DNA of 64,000 bases. Source: Tissierellales bacterium (GTDB lineage: Bacteria; Bacillota; Clostridia; Tissierellales; Tissierellaceae). The DNA lies in contig JACIXZ010000008.1 in assembly GCA_014360205.1 (NCBI GenBank), forward strand, positions 31,736-95,735, written 5' to 3'. Below, piece after piece: positions 63,204 to 64,000 of this stretch. A program made the position numbers and the translations under genes. Every line of letters begins with the position of its first letter. The stretch's first letter is position 1. Below the pieces are notes generated by a model, which did not search any database, had not been told where the DNA came from, and saw only the letters and a list, made by a program, of their open reading frames with translations.

Positions 63204-63210
63204 TTTGTGT

Positions 63211-63849
63211 TTATCCTAATCTTTCGTATACTACTTTAAGAATCTCTTCCTTGAGTGCCTTCCCTTTGTTTAAACTTTCTTTAATTTCTCTATCTATTTC
63301 TTCTTTAAATTTCTCATCTTTTATGCTTTTTAAGTTGATTGTTACATTAAATAGAGCTCCCTCTAACCCTGCATATGCCAATAGGGTGCCAACCCCAACA
63401 TCAGTTATTGCATTTACATTGCCATATTCAGCAAATACAATTTGCAGCTCTAAAGTCTCCAAGCATTTCTTAGCACATTTCAAAGGTACTTCTAATGCTT
63501 TTTTATAACCAAGCTGAATTTTTTCAGATCTTATTTTTTTCTCTTCCTCTGTTTCTTTTGGGAGTTTAAATGCTTTCATTACATCATCAAAAGCCGTAGA
63601 GTCTTCATCAACTATCACTAGTAGATCATCAATTATTTGGTTTAGTTTTATTTGATTTTCTTCTAGCAAAGTTCTTTTTTCTTCTGGTATTTGTTCATAT
63701 TTAGCTTTTCCAATAGTGAGGTTTCCCACCATGCTTGACAAAGCAGCCCCCAAACTCCCAGCAAGAGCTGAAACACTACCACCTCCCGGAGTAGGATTGT
63801 CGCTTTTTACTTCTTGTACAAACTCTTTTATGCTTTTTTCAACTAACAT
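63211..63849 (-). CDS. fchA: Methenyltetrahydrofolate cyclohydrolase / cyclodeaminase family (FchA)
   Basis: A 212-residue helical protein of the formiminotransferase-cyclodeaminase family. The folate-binding loop is NPTPGGGSVSALAGSLG, and a Gly-Ala-rich segment near AITDVGVGTLLAYAGLEGALF follows. FchA interconverts methenyl- and formyl-THF in one-carbon and purine or histidine metabolism. GGAGGG precedes the ATG. It is followed by a terminator and is separate from the desulfurase operon. Confidence 0.93.
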   Translation of the reverse strand: MLVEKSIKEFVQEVKSDNPTPGGGSVSALAGSLGAALSSMVGNLTIGKAKYEQIPEEKRTLLEENQIKLNQIIDDLLVIVDEDSTAFDDVMKAFKLPKETEEEKKIRSEKIQLGYKKALEVPLKCAKKCLETLELQIVFAEYGNVNAITDVGVGTLLAYAGLEGALFNVTINLKSIKDEKFKEEIDREIKESLNKGKALKEEILKVVYERLG

Positions 63850-64000
63850 TATATCCCTCCATATTAAAATTTAATTAGCTCGTTGCAGAACTCTACAACT
63901 CGCATATTTACTGCCTTTTTTTATATTGAAATGGCTAGATTCCCCCCATTTTGGGTATATATACAGTGTCAAAATGTGTATAACTCAAAACAAACAGAAA

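Noticed and set aside
63850..64000. A gene at the right edge of the window
   Set aside because: No open frame with a start and ribosome site is visible in the last 150 bp on either strand; it looks like the fchA upstream region.

Overview
The window is AT-rich DNA from a low-GC Gram-positive anaerobe, most likely an amino-acid-fermenting member of the Clostridia/Tissierellia. The main clues are a D-proline reductase locus (prdR-prdC-prdA-prdB-prdF) with selenocysteine TGA codons, an arginine deiminase operon, a double-cubane-cluster type dehydratase-like enzyme with its ATP-dependent activator, a complete walRKHIJ-htrA operon, and many enzymes that deal with oxygen, peroxide or NO (Hcp, NADH oxidase, thiol peroxidase, a selenocysteine peroxiredoxin, an encapsulated ferritin and an H-NOX chemoreceptor). 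I cannot name the genus from this sequence. I saw no rRNA, tRNA or CRISPR array.

Layout, left to right. 1-2.1 kb: truncated hybrid-cluster protein gene (minus) divergent from a chromate-family transporter, with a 14-bp palindrome between them. 2.2-9.7 kb: a large secreted subtilase and a heterodimeric ABC exporter pair (minus). 9.7-12.5 kb: a self-contained plus-strand unit of unknown function (XRE/TPR regulator, internally duplicated DUF1576-type membrane protein, 112-aa protein) with a clear promoter and terminator. 12.5-18.5 kb: housekeeping genes (PepF, HtrA, exonuclease III, a TtcA-like thiolase, YchF). 18.6-24.4 kb: arcA-argF-arcC, a TlpA/CcdA thiol-redox pair, and an encapsulin with its ferritin-like cargo. 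24.4-26.0 kb: an IS110-family element with a structured non-coding left part that is a good bridge-RNA candidate. 26.1-28.3 kb: a selenocysteine peroxiredoxin, a GNAT and a dicarboxylate/amino-acid symporter. 28.3-29.3 kb: mostly non-coding, with one tiny hydrophobic ORF. 29.3-32.4 kb: H-NOX chemoreceptor and an amidohydrolase. 32.5-39.1 kb: the prd locus under a perfect sigma-54 promoter. 39.3-41.6 kb: double-cubane protein (N-terminus frameshifted in an A-run), DUF3343 and activase. 41.5-44.1 kb: two-component system plus two SHOCT proteins. 44.2-47.2 kb: NADH oxidase, phosphoesterase, and a RAYT transposase whose own gene carries REP palindromes. 47.2-55.9 kb: rlmH, tpx, surE and the wal operon. 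55.9-58.9 kb: a yybP-ykoY (Mn2+) riboswitch controlling a P-type cation ATPase. 58.9-64 kb: M23/LysM/G5 peptidase, lipid kinase, DUF4446, cysteine desulfurase-like protein and FchA.

Functionally the window links Stickland-type energy metabolism (arginine and proline) with selenium use (three selenoprotein genes, each with a stem-loop just after the TGA; a DUF3343 protein; an EF2568-type class V aminotransferase) and with defence against oxygen, peroxides and nitrogen oxides. Three genes would be missed or split by a naive gene caller: prdB, prdC and the selenocysteine peroxiredoxin. Two more small genes lie below usual length cut-offs (43957-44127 and 28606-28692).
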